The notes under the pieces were generated by a model that did not search any database, was not told where the DNA came from, and saw only the letters and a list, made by a program, of their open reading frames with translations. A DNA stretch of 64,000 nucleotides from Bacteroidota bacterium (GTDB lineage: Bacteria > Bacteroidota > Bacteroidia > Bacteroidales > Paludibacteraceae): NCBI GenBank assembly GCA_021779195.1, contig JAJYBB010000002.1, forward strand, positions 1 through 64,000. Direction: 5' to 3'. Within the stretch, counting starts at the first letter, position 1, and each line of letters opens with the position of its first letter. Below are positions 20,506 through 28,318 of the stretch, one piece after another. A program made the translations under genes and the position numbers.

Positions 20506-20527
20506 GAATTAATATCGAAAAGGGCTA

Positions 20528-20535
20528 CAAAATTA
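20528..20535 (-). promoter_or_regulatory. Candidate recR-operon promoter, -7 element
   Basis: TAATTTTG on the minus strand matches TAnnTTTG exactly, 22 bp before the recR ATG. No TTTG at the expected -33 position was seen. Confidence 0.5.
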
Positions 20536-20651
20536 CAATTTTTTTTTTGGAAAAACTATTTTAGTTATTAATGCTGTTGGTTCTGCTTTAGGATATTTCG
20601 AATTAACAGCTAACAAAAAACAGATTTTGTAGTTGCGTATCATTTCCATAC

Positions 20652-22037
20652 TTACAGTTCAGTCTTTTTTGCCGATATACTTTCGGCAATCAATTTAGCT
20701 TGTTTAACGCGGTCGCTCATTCCTATTCCATCACGTATATTACCAGCTAAGATTAATCCATCGAAATTTTTCTGAATCCATTCAATCGACTCTAAACGCT
20801 TGCCTGTAGCAATGTCGTATTGAGCAATCGCGTATCGGTGCCGATGAATCCGAAGTAAATCGGGTGCTGTATCAATTCCCATGGTTATCTGAATTTCTTC
20901 TTGCACAATACGAGCAATTTCTGCATCTGTCTTTGTCAATATCTCAGGCTTTTTAATTCCGCCTAAGAAAACGGAAAATAATGCTCCGTCCTGCGGTGCA
21001 CGTCCCTCAAAAAGAGCAGATGGAAATAAAATACCGAGCGCATTGCGTTTCTCTTTCGACGGAATCAAGCCGCCAAAGGCATCAATTTTAATTCCGTTCC
21101 ATTTTTTATATCCCACTGCCACTTGAACCACACTGGCATATGTCATTTCCGCTAACGGTTTCATTTTGTTTTCATCTATAAATGGCAACAGGTTGGGCAA
21201 GGCATAACCACCAACCGTAGTAATTACTGTGGCGGATTTAATTTCATAATTTTCACCGGAAAGGTCAGTAAATAAGGTTTTAAATGAATTCTTTTCAGCT
21301 GTTATTTTAGTCTGACGACAATTGGTACTGATATTTTCTTCACCTATTTCAGCATTCAATGCCTCCATTAAACTTTTCAATCCTCCAGCAACTGAAAAGA
21401 CCTCGCGGGTTACTTTATGGGCATTCGGAAGCTTTGGTTCGCCGTGTTTTTTTATAGAGCCACGTATGAAACCTCCATAATTTTTTTCGAGAGCATATAA
21501 TTTTGGCAAGGCATAGCGCGTGATCAACTGCTGCGGATCTCCGGCGTAGACGCCTGAAATAAAAGGATCCACTGCATAATCAAGAAAACTTTTTCCTAAC
21601 CGGCGTTTTACTAATTCAGCTATCGATTCGTCGGGATAACCACCAGCTTTCCGGAATGGTTCACCCAATATTCTGAACTTATCAGCCAGAGTGAACAGAG
21701 GTGTTGTCACAGCCGAAACTAATCCTGAAGGTAAGGCTTCCCATTTTGATTTTTTCCAGATATAGCGTTTTTTAGCCTGACTATTAGCAGTCTCAAGCGT
21801 GCATTTTCCTTGTAAATCTTCGAAAAGTTCTGCCATTTCCAATGAGCCTATCACACCGGTAGTGGGGCCAGTTTCGTAGGTAAATTCATTTTCAGTAACC
21901 GATTGAATTACACCGCCTGTCCGTTCTTTCTGTTCAATAATCAATACACTTTTTCCTGCTTTTTTTAAATAATAGGCAAGAGTCAGACCGGTGAGTCCGG
22001 CACCAATAATGACGATTTCTTTTTCAATTGTTTTCAT
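20652..22037 (-). CDS. hemG: Protoporphyrinogen oxidase (FAD, HemY type)
   Basis: The 461-residue flavoprotein begins with a dinucleotide-binding fold, IVIIGAGLTGLTLAYYL, followed by the Glu/Gly-rich motif EQKERTGGVIQS, and ends with LAGNIRDGIGMSDRVKQA, the FAD-contacting C-terminus of this family. It oxidises protoporphyrinogen IX to protoporphyrin IX (some relatives act on coproporphyrinogen). This type normally passes electrons to O2, although other acceptors may serve in anaerobes. It overlaps hemH by 14 bp and is last in the haem cluster. Confidence 0.92.
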   Translation of the reverse strand: MKTIEKEIVIIGAGLTGLTLAYYLKKAGKSVLIIEQKERTGGVIQSVTENEFTYETGPTTGVIGSLEMAELFEDLQGKCTLETANSQAKKRYIWKKSKWEALPSGLVSAVTTPLFTLADKFRILGEPFRKAGGYPDESIAELVKRRLGKSFLDYAVDPFISGVYAGDPQQLITRYALPKLYALEKNYGGFIRGSIKKHGEPKLPNAHKVTREVFSVAGGLKSLMEALNAEIGEENISTNCRQTKITAEKNSFKTLFTDLSGENYEIKSATVITTVGGYALPNLLPFIDENKMKPLAEMTYASVVQVAVGYKKWNGIKIDAFGGLIPSKEKRNALGILFPSALFEGRAPQDGALFSVFLGGIKKPEILTKTDAEIARIVQEEIQITMGIDTAPDLLRIHRHRYAIAQYDIATGKRLESIEWIQKNFDGLILAGNIRDGIGMSDRVKQAKLIAESISAKKTEL

Positions 22038-22962
22038 CAGATTGAATTATAAATTCATAAAACATTTTTATGAGCCGGTCATCGCTTTCGGGTATGGATA
22101 GCCTGCATATATTTTTGATCCCTGTTTTTTTTTCAGAACAGGGTATTATCACATGGTCTAAATCATATTTTGTTTCAAGATTTTCATTAATAAAGCTGAT
22201 CGGAATCATAACAATCTGGTCAATTTTATTGTTGTGCAGCTCTTTTAAGTGCTCAATTGTGTAAGGTTCTGTCCATTCCATTTTTCCGATTTTCGATTGA
22301 AAACTCACACTGTAAGGTAGATTGAGCTTCGCGGCGATAAGTCGTGCTGAGGTTTGTATCTTATCGGCATAAGCATCTCCCCGCTCAATAAACGATTGTG
22401 GAATGGCATGGGCGCTGAACAGCAGGTAAGGATTTGAATATCCTATTTCAGTAAGTTTGGCACGAATTTGTTCTGCCCAAAAAGTAATGAAATGCTGATT
22501 CTCAAAATAATCGTCTACAAGCCTGATTTTTATATTCCCAAGTTTCATTTTTAACTGTTTTATCTCTGTTTCTAAACTTCCTGTGGTTGAAAAACTTGCT
22601 TGGGGATACATGGGTATGATTATAAAATTCTCAATACCATTGTAATATAATGCCTGTATTTCATCATGAATGAGTGGTGAAGAATAAGAATAAACGCAAC
22701 GAATTAAATATTCGTCAGAAAAAAGATTTTCTAAGCCGACTCTCATTTTGTTCATCGACGAATGTAAAGGTGAACCGCCGATTTGCTGGTATTTTTTCCA
22801 GGATGATTTATAACGAGAATTACTGATAAAAGATGAGAGCAACATACGTACGGGTAGAGGAACGTTTAGTATCGCTTTATCACGAAACATACGGGAAAGA
22901 AAAATCTTCATTTCTTTTTCCGATGTAGGTGCACCCATATTGGCAAGTAGTACTGCTTTCAT
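22024..22962 (-). CDS. hemH: Ferrochelatase
   Basis: The 312-residue protein inserts Fe2+ into protoporphyrin IX. The catalytic His is H185 in LFSAHAIPQSF, and the second active-site element reads PISFINENLETKYDLD, keeping the Glu (E263) of the usual SEHIETLYE motif but with Asn (N261) where His is normal. The ATG at 22962 is preferred over an in-frame TTG at 22971. It follows hemN after 26 bp and overlaps hemG. Confidence 0.93.
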   Translation of the reverse strand: MKAVLLANMGAPTSEKEMKIFLSRMFRDKAILNVPLPVRMLLSSFISNSRYKSSWKKYQQIGGSPLHSSMNKMRVGLENLFSDEYLIRCVYSYSSPLIHDEIQALYYNGIENFIIIPMYPQASFSTTGSLETEIKQLKMKLGNIKIRLVDDYFENQHFITFWAEQIRAKLTEIGYSNPYLLFSAHAIPQSFIERGDAYADKIQTSARLIAAKLNLPYSVSFQSKIGKMEWTEPYTIEHLKELHNNKIDQIVMIPISFINENLETKYDLDHVIIPCSEKKTGIKNICRLSIPESDDRLIKMFYEFIIQSDENN

Positions 22963-22988
22963 AGTTCTCAAAATTGTGTTTCAGTATC

Positions 22989-24365
22989 TCAGATGGTTGT
23001 GGAAAATTTATTTTGTGTTGGGCTATATTTTGGATCAAATGCCGCTGCAATATTTCTGACAACCAACATTCCTGTTTCTTTTACTTGTACTGAGGTTTCC
23101 GAAACTTCTACTAACCCGTCATTGATTAACTCGGCAATTTTAAACGAATTAAAGCCTGTAATTTCTAAAAACTGCTGCACCGAACAGCTGTTTTTTGATG
23201 CTATTTCAGCAAAATCAATATATCCGTTGCACATGATTTCGTTAATGGTATCGCGAATCAGCATATCATTTTTCGACATAATGTATCCCCGTTCGATGGC
23301 TATGGAATTTGTGTCAACCGCTTCGATGTATTTGTCAATCGACTTGATATTCTGTGCATAACAGCCATTCAACTGGCTTATTCCCGAAGCACCGAAAGCA
23401 TAAACCTGCCCGGTTGTTTTCTTTGTGTTGTATCCCTGAAAGTTACGGTGCAGGTTTTTATCGTATTTTGCAATACTTAGTTCATCATCTTTTCGTGCAA
23501 AATGATCCATTCCAATCACTTCATATCCGTTTGCCGAGAGTTGATTGATGGCATATACCAGCATACTTAATTTTTCGTCCGATTCAGGGAAAGCATATTT
23601 CTCCAGCACTTTTTGAGCAGGATTTACCCAGGGAACATGCGCATACGAGAATGTGGCAATCCGATCCGGTTGCAACTCGATGACACGCTGAATGTTTTCC
23701 TTGAATGATTCGATGGTTTGCAGAGGCAATCCGTAGACAAGATCAATGTTCAATCCTCTGAAACCTTTCTTTTTCATGTAGGCAAGGGTTTCGTTTACGT
23801 CAATTCTGGGTGATTTTCTGTTAATAGCATCCAACACTTCGGTATGAAAATCCTGAATCCCAAGACTTATCCGGTTAAACCCAATTTCAGCTAAACTGTC
23901 GATATCTTTCAAATCGAGGTACGCCGGACTACATTCCATGGCAATCTCGGCAAAATCGGCTAAAAGGAACAGAGACCTTAGCAGATCCATGATTTCTTTT
24001 ATATAACTCATTTTAATCGAGTTGGGAGTTCCGCCTCCCCAGCTTATCTGCGTTATTAGCCGTTTTTTGTCAATAAACTGAGCGATATATTCAATTTCCT
24101 TTTTTAAACGTTGGATGTATCGGTAAATTTTTTCCTCACTTTGATAAATGGCTGTATTGCAACCACAAAAATGACAACGCTGCGGGCAGAAAGGGATGTG
24201 AATATATATAGAGATATTTTCAGGTGTAGCTGAGTTAGAACGTTTTGTTTGTTCAATAAAATCAACTCCTGTAAACCCTGTTTGAAAGGCAGTTGCCGGT
24301 GGATAGCTTGTGTAGCGCGGAACCGGGACGTTGTATTTTTGAAATAAATTTTCTGAAATTTTCAT
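22989..24365 (-). CDS. hemN: Oxygen-independent coproporphyrinogen III oxidase
   Basis: The 458-residue radical-SAM enzyme converts coproporphyrinogen III to protoporphyrinogen IX. The cluster ligands C60, C64 and C67 lie in IPFCPQRCHFCGCN, with the extra fourth Cys typical of true HemN. RYTSYPPATAF at the N-terminus and the full length also separate it from the haem chaperone HemW. SAM-binding WGGGTPNS follows. It starts 5 bp after the MFS stop and is part of one transcript with it. Confidence 0.95.
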   Translation of the reverse strand: MKISENLFQKYNVPVPRYTSYPPATAFQTGFTGVDFIEQTKRSNSATPENISIYIHIPFCPQRCHFCGCNTAIYQSEEKIYRYIQRLKKEIEYIAQFIDKKRLITQISWGGGTPNSIKMSYIKEIMDLLRSLFLLADFAEIAMECSPAYLDLKDIDSLAEIGFNRISLGIQDFHTEVLDAINRKSPRIDVNETLAYMKKKGFRGLNIDLVYGLPLQTIESFKENIQRVIELQPDRIATFSYAHVPWVNPAQKVLEKYAFPESDEKLSMLVYAINQLSANGYEVIGMDHFARKDDELSIAKYDKNLHRNFQGYNTKKTTGQVYAFGASGISQLNGCYAQNIKSIDKYIEAVDTNSIAIERGYIMSKNDMLIRDTINEIMCNGYIDFAEIASKNSCSVQQFLEITGFNSFKIAELINDGLVEVSETSVQVKETGMLVVRNIAAAFDPKYSPTQNKFSTTI

Positions 24366-24370
24366 TTTGA

Positions 24371-25591
24371 TTATTCGTTAAGTTGTTCTGCTTTCATAGT
24401 TTTCTTACTCGGCAAAGCATACAGAAGAATGAAAAAGGTAAGCAACGAAAGAATGGCTTCCGTTCCAAACAAACTTCCATAGCCGAGCACATTGGCAACT
24501 TTTCCGCTTAAAGTTGCTACAATTAGGCTTCCGATATGTGTAATCACAATCTGAATCGTGAAATCCGTTCCTTCTCGTCCTTTGCGCACTGCATCCATTG
24601 AAATGGTATAAATGGCCACCGTCGATAATCCATAAGCACCCCATACCAAGCCAATGCCAATATATAACGCTTGAACGGAAGGTTTACTTCCTGAGATGAT
24701 CCAAAAATAAGTTCCAGCTATCAGACTTATAGTCAGAAAAACGTATAAAGTAAGCTTCCGACCGATTTGTTTCATGATAAAACCACCCGAAAATGCTGCA
24801 AAAGCTGCCGTTAATGTTCCGAACATCCCCGACATGAATGCAATTTGTTTTATGTTGTATCCTAAATCGACCAAATACGGTTTTAGCATAGTCATGATGC
24901 CGATAATTCCCGAATAGTAAAAAATCAGCAGCAGTATTTGTTTTCCTTTACCCTGTTGATTGAAAAACGAAAAAATATCGCGAAATGAAACCCGTTGTTT
25001 GTCAATATTTTCAGCAGGAAGTTTTTTCCTATAAAAATAAAGCGGTAAAAGGGCAACCATAACAAAAATGGAAAGCAGAATCAATACATTGGACCACCCG
25101 AAATAATGGTAAGCAACCAAAAGAACCCCGGTTCCAAAAAAAGTACCGACAAAACTACCACCCGATTGCATACTGTTTCCAAGGCTTCGTTCTGATGGTT
25201 TTAATGATAAAATGGCAAAAATATCCACGGCTATATCTTGTGTTCCGGATGCTAAAAAAGCTATAATTATCAGAAAAACAATAAGTTTAAAGTCTATCTG
25301 TAAATTCAAAAGAGAAATTGACAAAATGATAAGTGCATAAAAAATTTCGGACAGGAAAATCCATTTCCTTAAATTTTTTGTTGTACGGGTAAAATTATCG
25401 ACCATTGGTGCCCATAAGAACTTCAAAATCCAGGGTAATTTGACGAGTTGCAATAAGCCGATGGACACCAGAGAATAATGTTCCTGTCGCATGATGACGG
25501 GAACCACCGTGGAGAAAAAACTCATTGGTATCGACTGAGCGATGTACAAGCTAAACAATACCGGGAATTTATGCCAATTTTTTTCGTTCAT
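24371..25591 (-). CDS. MFS permease (AmpG / RhtX-FptX-like) of the haem cluster
   Basis: The 406-residue inner-membrane protein has about 12 helices. The segment SGTQDIAVDIFAI recalls the AmpG and siderophore-importer (RhtX/FptX) branch of the MFS, which brings muropeptides or siderophores into the cytoplasm. The stop lies 5 bp from hemN and the start 3 bp after the TonB receptor stop, so receptor, permease and haem genes are evidently one transcript. A substrate that feeds haem synthesis, either a tetrapyrrole precursor or an iron chelate, is inferred from context only. Confidence 0.85.
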   Translation of the reverse strand: MNEKNWHKFPVLFSLYIAQSIPMSFFSTVVPVIMRQEHYSLVSIGLLQLVKLPWILKFLWAPMVDNFTRTTKNLRKWIFLSEIFYALIILSISLLNLQIDFKLIVFLIIIAFLASGTQDIAVDIFAILSLKPSERSLGNSMQSGGSFVGTFFGTGVLLVAYHYFGWSNVLILLSIFVMVALLPLYFYRKKLPAENIDKQRVSFRDIFSFFNQQGKGKQILLLIFYYSGIIGIMTMLKPYLVDLGYNIKQIAFMSGMFGTLTAAFAAFSGGFIMKQIGRKLTLYVFLTISLIAGTYFWIISGSKPSVQALYIGIGLVWGAYGLSTVAIYTISMDAVRKGREGTDFTIQIVITHIGSLIVATLSGKVANVLGYGSLFGTEAILSLLTFFILLYALPSKKTMKAEQLNE

Positions 25592-25594
25592 TCT

Positions 25595-27679
25595 TTAAAA
25601 TTTTACAGACAATTTAACGCCAACTTGCAATGGTTTCCCCATTTGTACAAATTTCTTTCCCAGTGCTTCAAAATAAAATGCTTCATAGGAAGTATTGGTG
25701 AGGTTTGAACCCCAAAAATCGAACTGCAAATTTTTTCTTATAAAACTTACACGAGCATCTACTAATCCGTAAAAATTTTGTTTATGTGAATTGTTATCGT
25801 TGTAATAAATGTCTCCGTTTCCTTTGTACAAAATATTCAGAATTAGGTGGTCGAGCAGGTTTGAGTTTTGGATTTCAATTGATTTTCTTGCCTGAACCGC
25901 AAGCGTGTGTTTTGGAACATAAGGAATATAATTACCGCTATAATTGGTTGTTGCATTCATTATGTAGGTTAAATAAGTGGCGTAGGTAAATCCATAAGCC
26001 ATCATAAAATCATATCCGTGAAACGAAGCAGTTTTAAGATTTACTTCCAATCCTCTGCTTGCCGAATGGCCTGCATTTTTCAACATAGAGCCGGTTCCAC
26101 TGGGCGTGGTTTGATAAATTTGCTGGTTCAACCAATCGATGTAAAACAACGAGCATTCAGCGTATAATTTGTTCCTGAATAAAGTAGATTTTACACCAAT
26201 TTCGTAGTTCCAACTATATTCGGGTTTAAAAGTCAAATCCTCGGAACGTTCGAAAGTGCTGTTGAATCCTCCGGTTTTATATCCACGCGCTACCAACGCG
26301 TAGAAATTTGTATTCTCCACTTTATAATTAATCGCTATTTTTGGCAATACCTGAATTGAATTTAATGGGGTATAAACAGTGTCAGCAAGATGAATAAGTG
26401 ACTTATTTTTAAGTAGATCATATTTGTAACCCAGCTTGTCAGCTTCGGCATCAATTCGTATTCCGGCAGTCAGGTTCATATTTTTAACCGGAAAATCTTT
26501 TAGCGTTGATTGATGAAACAGTGCACCACCCCCTATGGTGTGATTGTAACCTTTCATCATTTCTAATTTTAATTTATAAGGATCTACAACGGTGTAATTG
26601 TCAAACTGTTGAATAAATCCAAAAGCTCCAAATAACCAGTTATACTTGTTTTTACCTTTTGAACGCAACGTGATTTCCTGCGAAACCATATTTTGTTTTT
26701 CCTTTTGCACCACAAAATAGAGCGAATCAATACTAAAATCCTGATCGATGGATTGGTTGTCGGACAAGTATTGATACGAAGTTGTTGATCGCAAATCGAA
26801 GTTTTTTGCACTGTATTTCAGCACGACGGCATCCGAAAACAAGTCGCGGGTATAGCTGCTGTATTGATTATAGGCAATTTTATTGGCTTTTTTGAGTGAA
26901 TCATTGTAAGTGGCATAAGGATAACCACCCTGATTACTGTGTTCAAAACTTAAAATATTTTCAATCGAAAAGCGAGGGTTTATTTTCCAGATTAATCTGT
27001 TTCGTAAACCATACGAATCAAGTTTATCGACCTTTTGATTTAAAAAACTATTTGTAAAAAAACCATCGTTATGCCTGTAATTCAAGACCAAAGAGTAGGC
27101 AAATTTATCTCCTGTTTTGGCATAATGTCCCACGTTCATCAAATAACTTCCGTAAGTTCCGGCCTGAACGTTCAAATCCGTTCCCTGATAATCCCAGGGA
27201 GACTTAGTGAGAATGTTTATAATTCCGCCCATCGTATTCCGTCCGTATTGTGTTCCCTGCGGACCACGAAGCACTTCAATGCGATCAATATCAAAGAAAT
27301 CGAAGTTAAATGCTGCTTTTTCAAAATACGGTACATGATCGACATAAAGCCCGACCGATGGTTCGTTGATGCGTGAACCAATACCGCGAATATAAATGGG
27401 CGATGTCAGTTTTGAACCGTAATCGGGCATAAACAAGTTGGCAATGATGGAAGTGGCATCAGGTAATGAGTTAATGTTCAGTGTAGCTATTTGTTTTGTT
27501 GAAAGTATGGAAACTGAATTCGGTAGATTTTGGAGTTTTGTTTCGTCTCTTGAAGCTTGAACTACAATTTCATTTAATAAAACTGAATCTTTTTTTTCAA
27601 TGTTCTTATTTTGTGCTTCAAGTCTGAAAAATCCAGTTAGGATAATAATCGAAAGTAAAATTTTATTTAATGATTTCAT
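25595..27679 (-). CDS. TonB-dependent outer-membrane receptor
   Basis: The 694-residue protein has a signal peptide (about 1-22), a TonB-box-like segment (LLNEIVVQASRDE), a plug domain (about 50-165) and a beta-barrel ending in Phe (VGVKLSVKF). There is no CarboxypepD-regulatory or SusD-linked N-terminus, so it is not a SusC glycan importer. The region where haem receptors carry FRAP/NPNL boxes reads ARGYKTGGFN...FKPEYSWNYEIGVK, as in siderophore-type receptors. It is the first gene of the receptor-MFS-hemN-hemH-hemG run. Substrate unproven. Confidence 0.9.
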   Translation of the reverse strand: MKSLNKILLSIIILTGFFRLEAQNKNIEKKDSVLLNEIVVQASRDETKLQNLPNSVSILSTKQIATLNINSLPDATSIIANLFMPDYGSKLTSPIYIRGIGSRINEPSVGLYVDHVPYFEKAAFNFDFFDIDRIEVLRGPQGTQYGRNTMGGIINILTKSPWDYQGTDLNVQAGTYGSYLMNVGHYAKTGDKFAYSLVLNYRHNDGFFTNSFLNQKVDKLDSYGLRNRLIWKINPRFSIENILSFEHSNQGGYPYATYNDSLKKANKIAYNQYSSYTRDLFSDAVVLKYSAKNFDLRSTTSYQYLSDNQSIDQDFSIDSLYFVVQKEKQNMVSQEITLRSKGKNKYNWLFGAFGFIQQFDNYTVVDPYKLKLEMMKGYNHTIGGGALFHQSTLKDFPVKNMNLTAGIRIDAEADKLGYKYDLLKNKSLIHLADTVYTPLNSIQVLPKIAINYKVENTNFYALVARGYKTGGFNSTFERSEDLTFKPEYSWNYEIGVKSTLFRNKLYAECSLFYIDWLNQQIYQTTPSGTGSMLKNAGHSASRGLEVNLKTASFHGYDFMMAYGFTYATYLTYIMNATTNYSGNYIPYVPKHTLAVQARKSIEIQNSNLLDHLILNILYKGNGDIYYNDNNSHKQNFYGLVDARVSFIRKNLQFDFWGSNLTNTSYEAFYFEALGKKFVQMGKPLQVGVKLSVKF

Positions 27680-27742
27680 TTTATTTTATTGGATATAAAT
27701 ATGAATATAAGTCAAATCACTTATTGTGGTTCGACCTATTAT

Positions 27743-27754
27743 TGAAATATTTCA
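27743..27754. promoter_or_regulatory. 12-bp palindrome upstream of the TonB receptor
   Basis: TGAAATATTTCA is a perfect palindrome between the -7 element (27787-27794) and the receptor ATG (27679). It could be an operator for an iron or haem repressor, but it does not match the classic Fur box closely. Confidence 0.3.
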
Positions 27755-27786
27755 GGATATAAGTAGTTTTAATGAATTAGAGCTTG

Positions 27787-27794
27787 CAAAATTA
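27787..27794 (-). promoter_or_regulatory. Candidate promoter for the TonB receptor-haem operon
   Basis: TAATTTTG on the minus strand matches TAnnTTTG, 107 bp before the receptor ATG. No good -33 element was seen. It would give a roughly 100-nt leader that includes the palindrome at 27743-27754. Confidence 0.45.
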
Positions 27795-27833
27795 TAGACT
27801 GAAAAAACGTTTTTCTTTGTAAATAATTAGAAT

Positions 27834-28187
27834 TCAAGCTATAATACCTAAATGTGGAGGAGGTCTTGAAAAAAGTTTTGAGGAGAACTTGCCTTGTATT
27901 TCAAAAAAAATAGTAGGAATATTTATAACAATCGGTTTGAAATGCGGAGGCATTTTTTTTGGTTGTTCCCAAATTTTATCAGCAATAATATCCTGTAAAA
28001 AAATGAAAGATGCTGAGGTCGTATTTTGTGAATACGCAATGGGTTGGACAAATTCAATGTTGGAAGAGACAATGGTTTGTTTTTCGGATTTAAAATGTCC
28101 GGGGGCAATCAAGCAAAAAACATACCCCAAAACCATTATAATTTGGGGAATAAAAGAGGAAAATATACCACTATCGAACATCAACAT
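27834..28187 (-). CDS. Small membrane-anchored protein upstream of the TonB receptor
   Basis: The 117-residue protein has one hydrophobic helix near the N-terminus (about 12-30, FIPQIIMVLGYVFCLIAPG) and a soluble rest, with SRPPPHLG close to the C-terminus. No family is recognised. It is preferred over the overlapping plus-strand frame because a full consensus promoter (28220-28250) points into it. Its stop lies 155 bp before the receptor gene, in the same direction. The context suggests a role in the receptor's uptake system, perhaps sensing or periplasmic transfer; that is inference. Confidence 0.6.
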   Translation of the reverse strand: MLMFDSGIFSSFIPQIIMVLGYVFCLIAPGHFKSEKQTIVSSNIEFVQPIAYSQNTTSASFIFLQDIIADKIWEQPKKMPPHFKPIVINIPTIFFEIQGKFSSKLFSRPPPHLGIIA

Positions 28188-28219
28188 GCTGGATATAACT
28201 TTAAGCTGATTATAGCGAA

Positions 28220-28250
28220 CAAAGATACTTTTTTTATTTTATTTTTCAAC
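28220..28250 (-). promoter_or_regulatory. Promoter of the small membrane protein
   Basis: On the minus strand GTTG (28250-28247), 19 bp, then TATCTTTG (28227-28220) fits the Bacteroidota promoter well. The start would be near 28213, about 26 nt before the ATG at 28187. Confidence 0.65.
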
Positions 28251-28288
28251 GCTGTTTTTGGAATAATATCAATCCGATTTTTTTTGAT

Positions 28289-28296
28289 TAATTTTG
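28289..28296 (+). promoter_or_regulatory. Candidate promoter of the sodium:solute symporter, -7 element
   Basis: TAATTTTG matches the -7 consensus. With a start near 28303 the in-frame TTG at 28304 would be at the 5' end, so the ATG at 28319 is the better start for the symporter. Confidence 0.5.
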
Positions 28297-28318
28297 TAGC
28301 GTTTTGATTTTTAGTTTT

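Noticed and set aside
27889-28209. 106-codon plus-strand frame opposite the small membrane protein
   Set aside because: It has no promoter or ribosome-binding site, its composition is irregular, and a consensus promoter serves the minus-strand frame instead.
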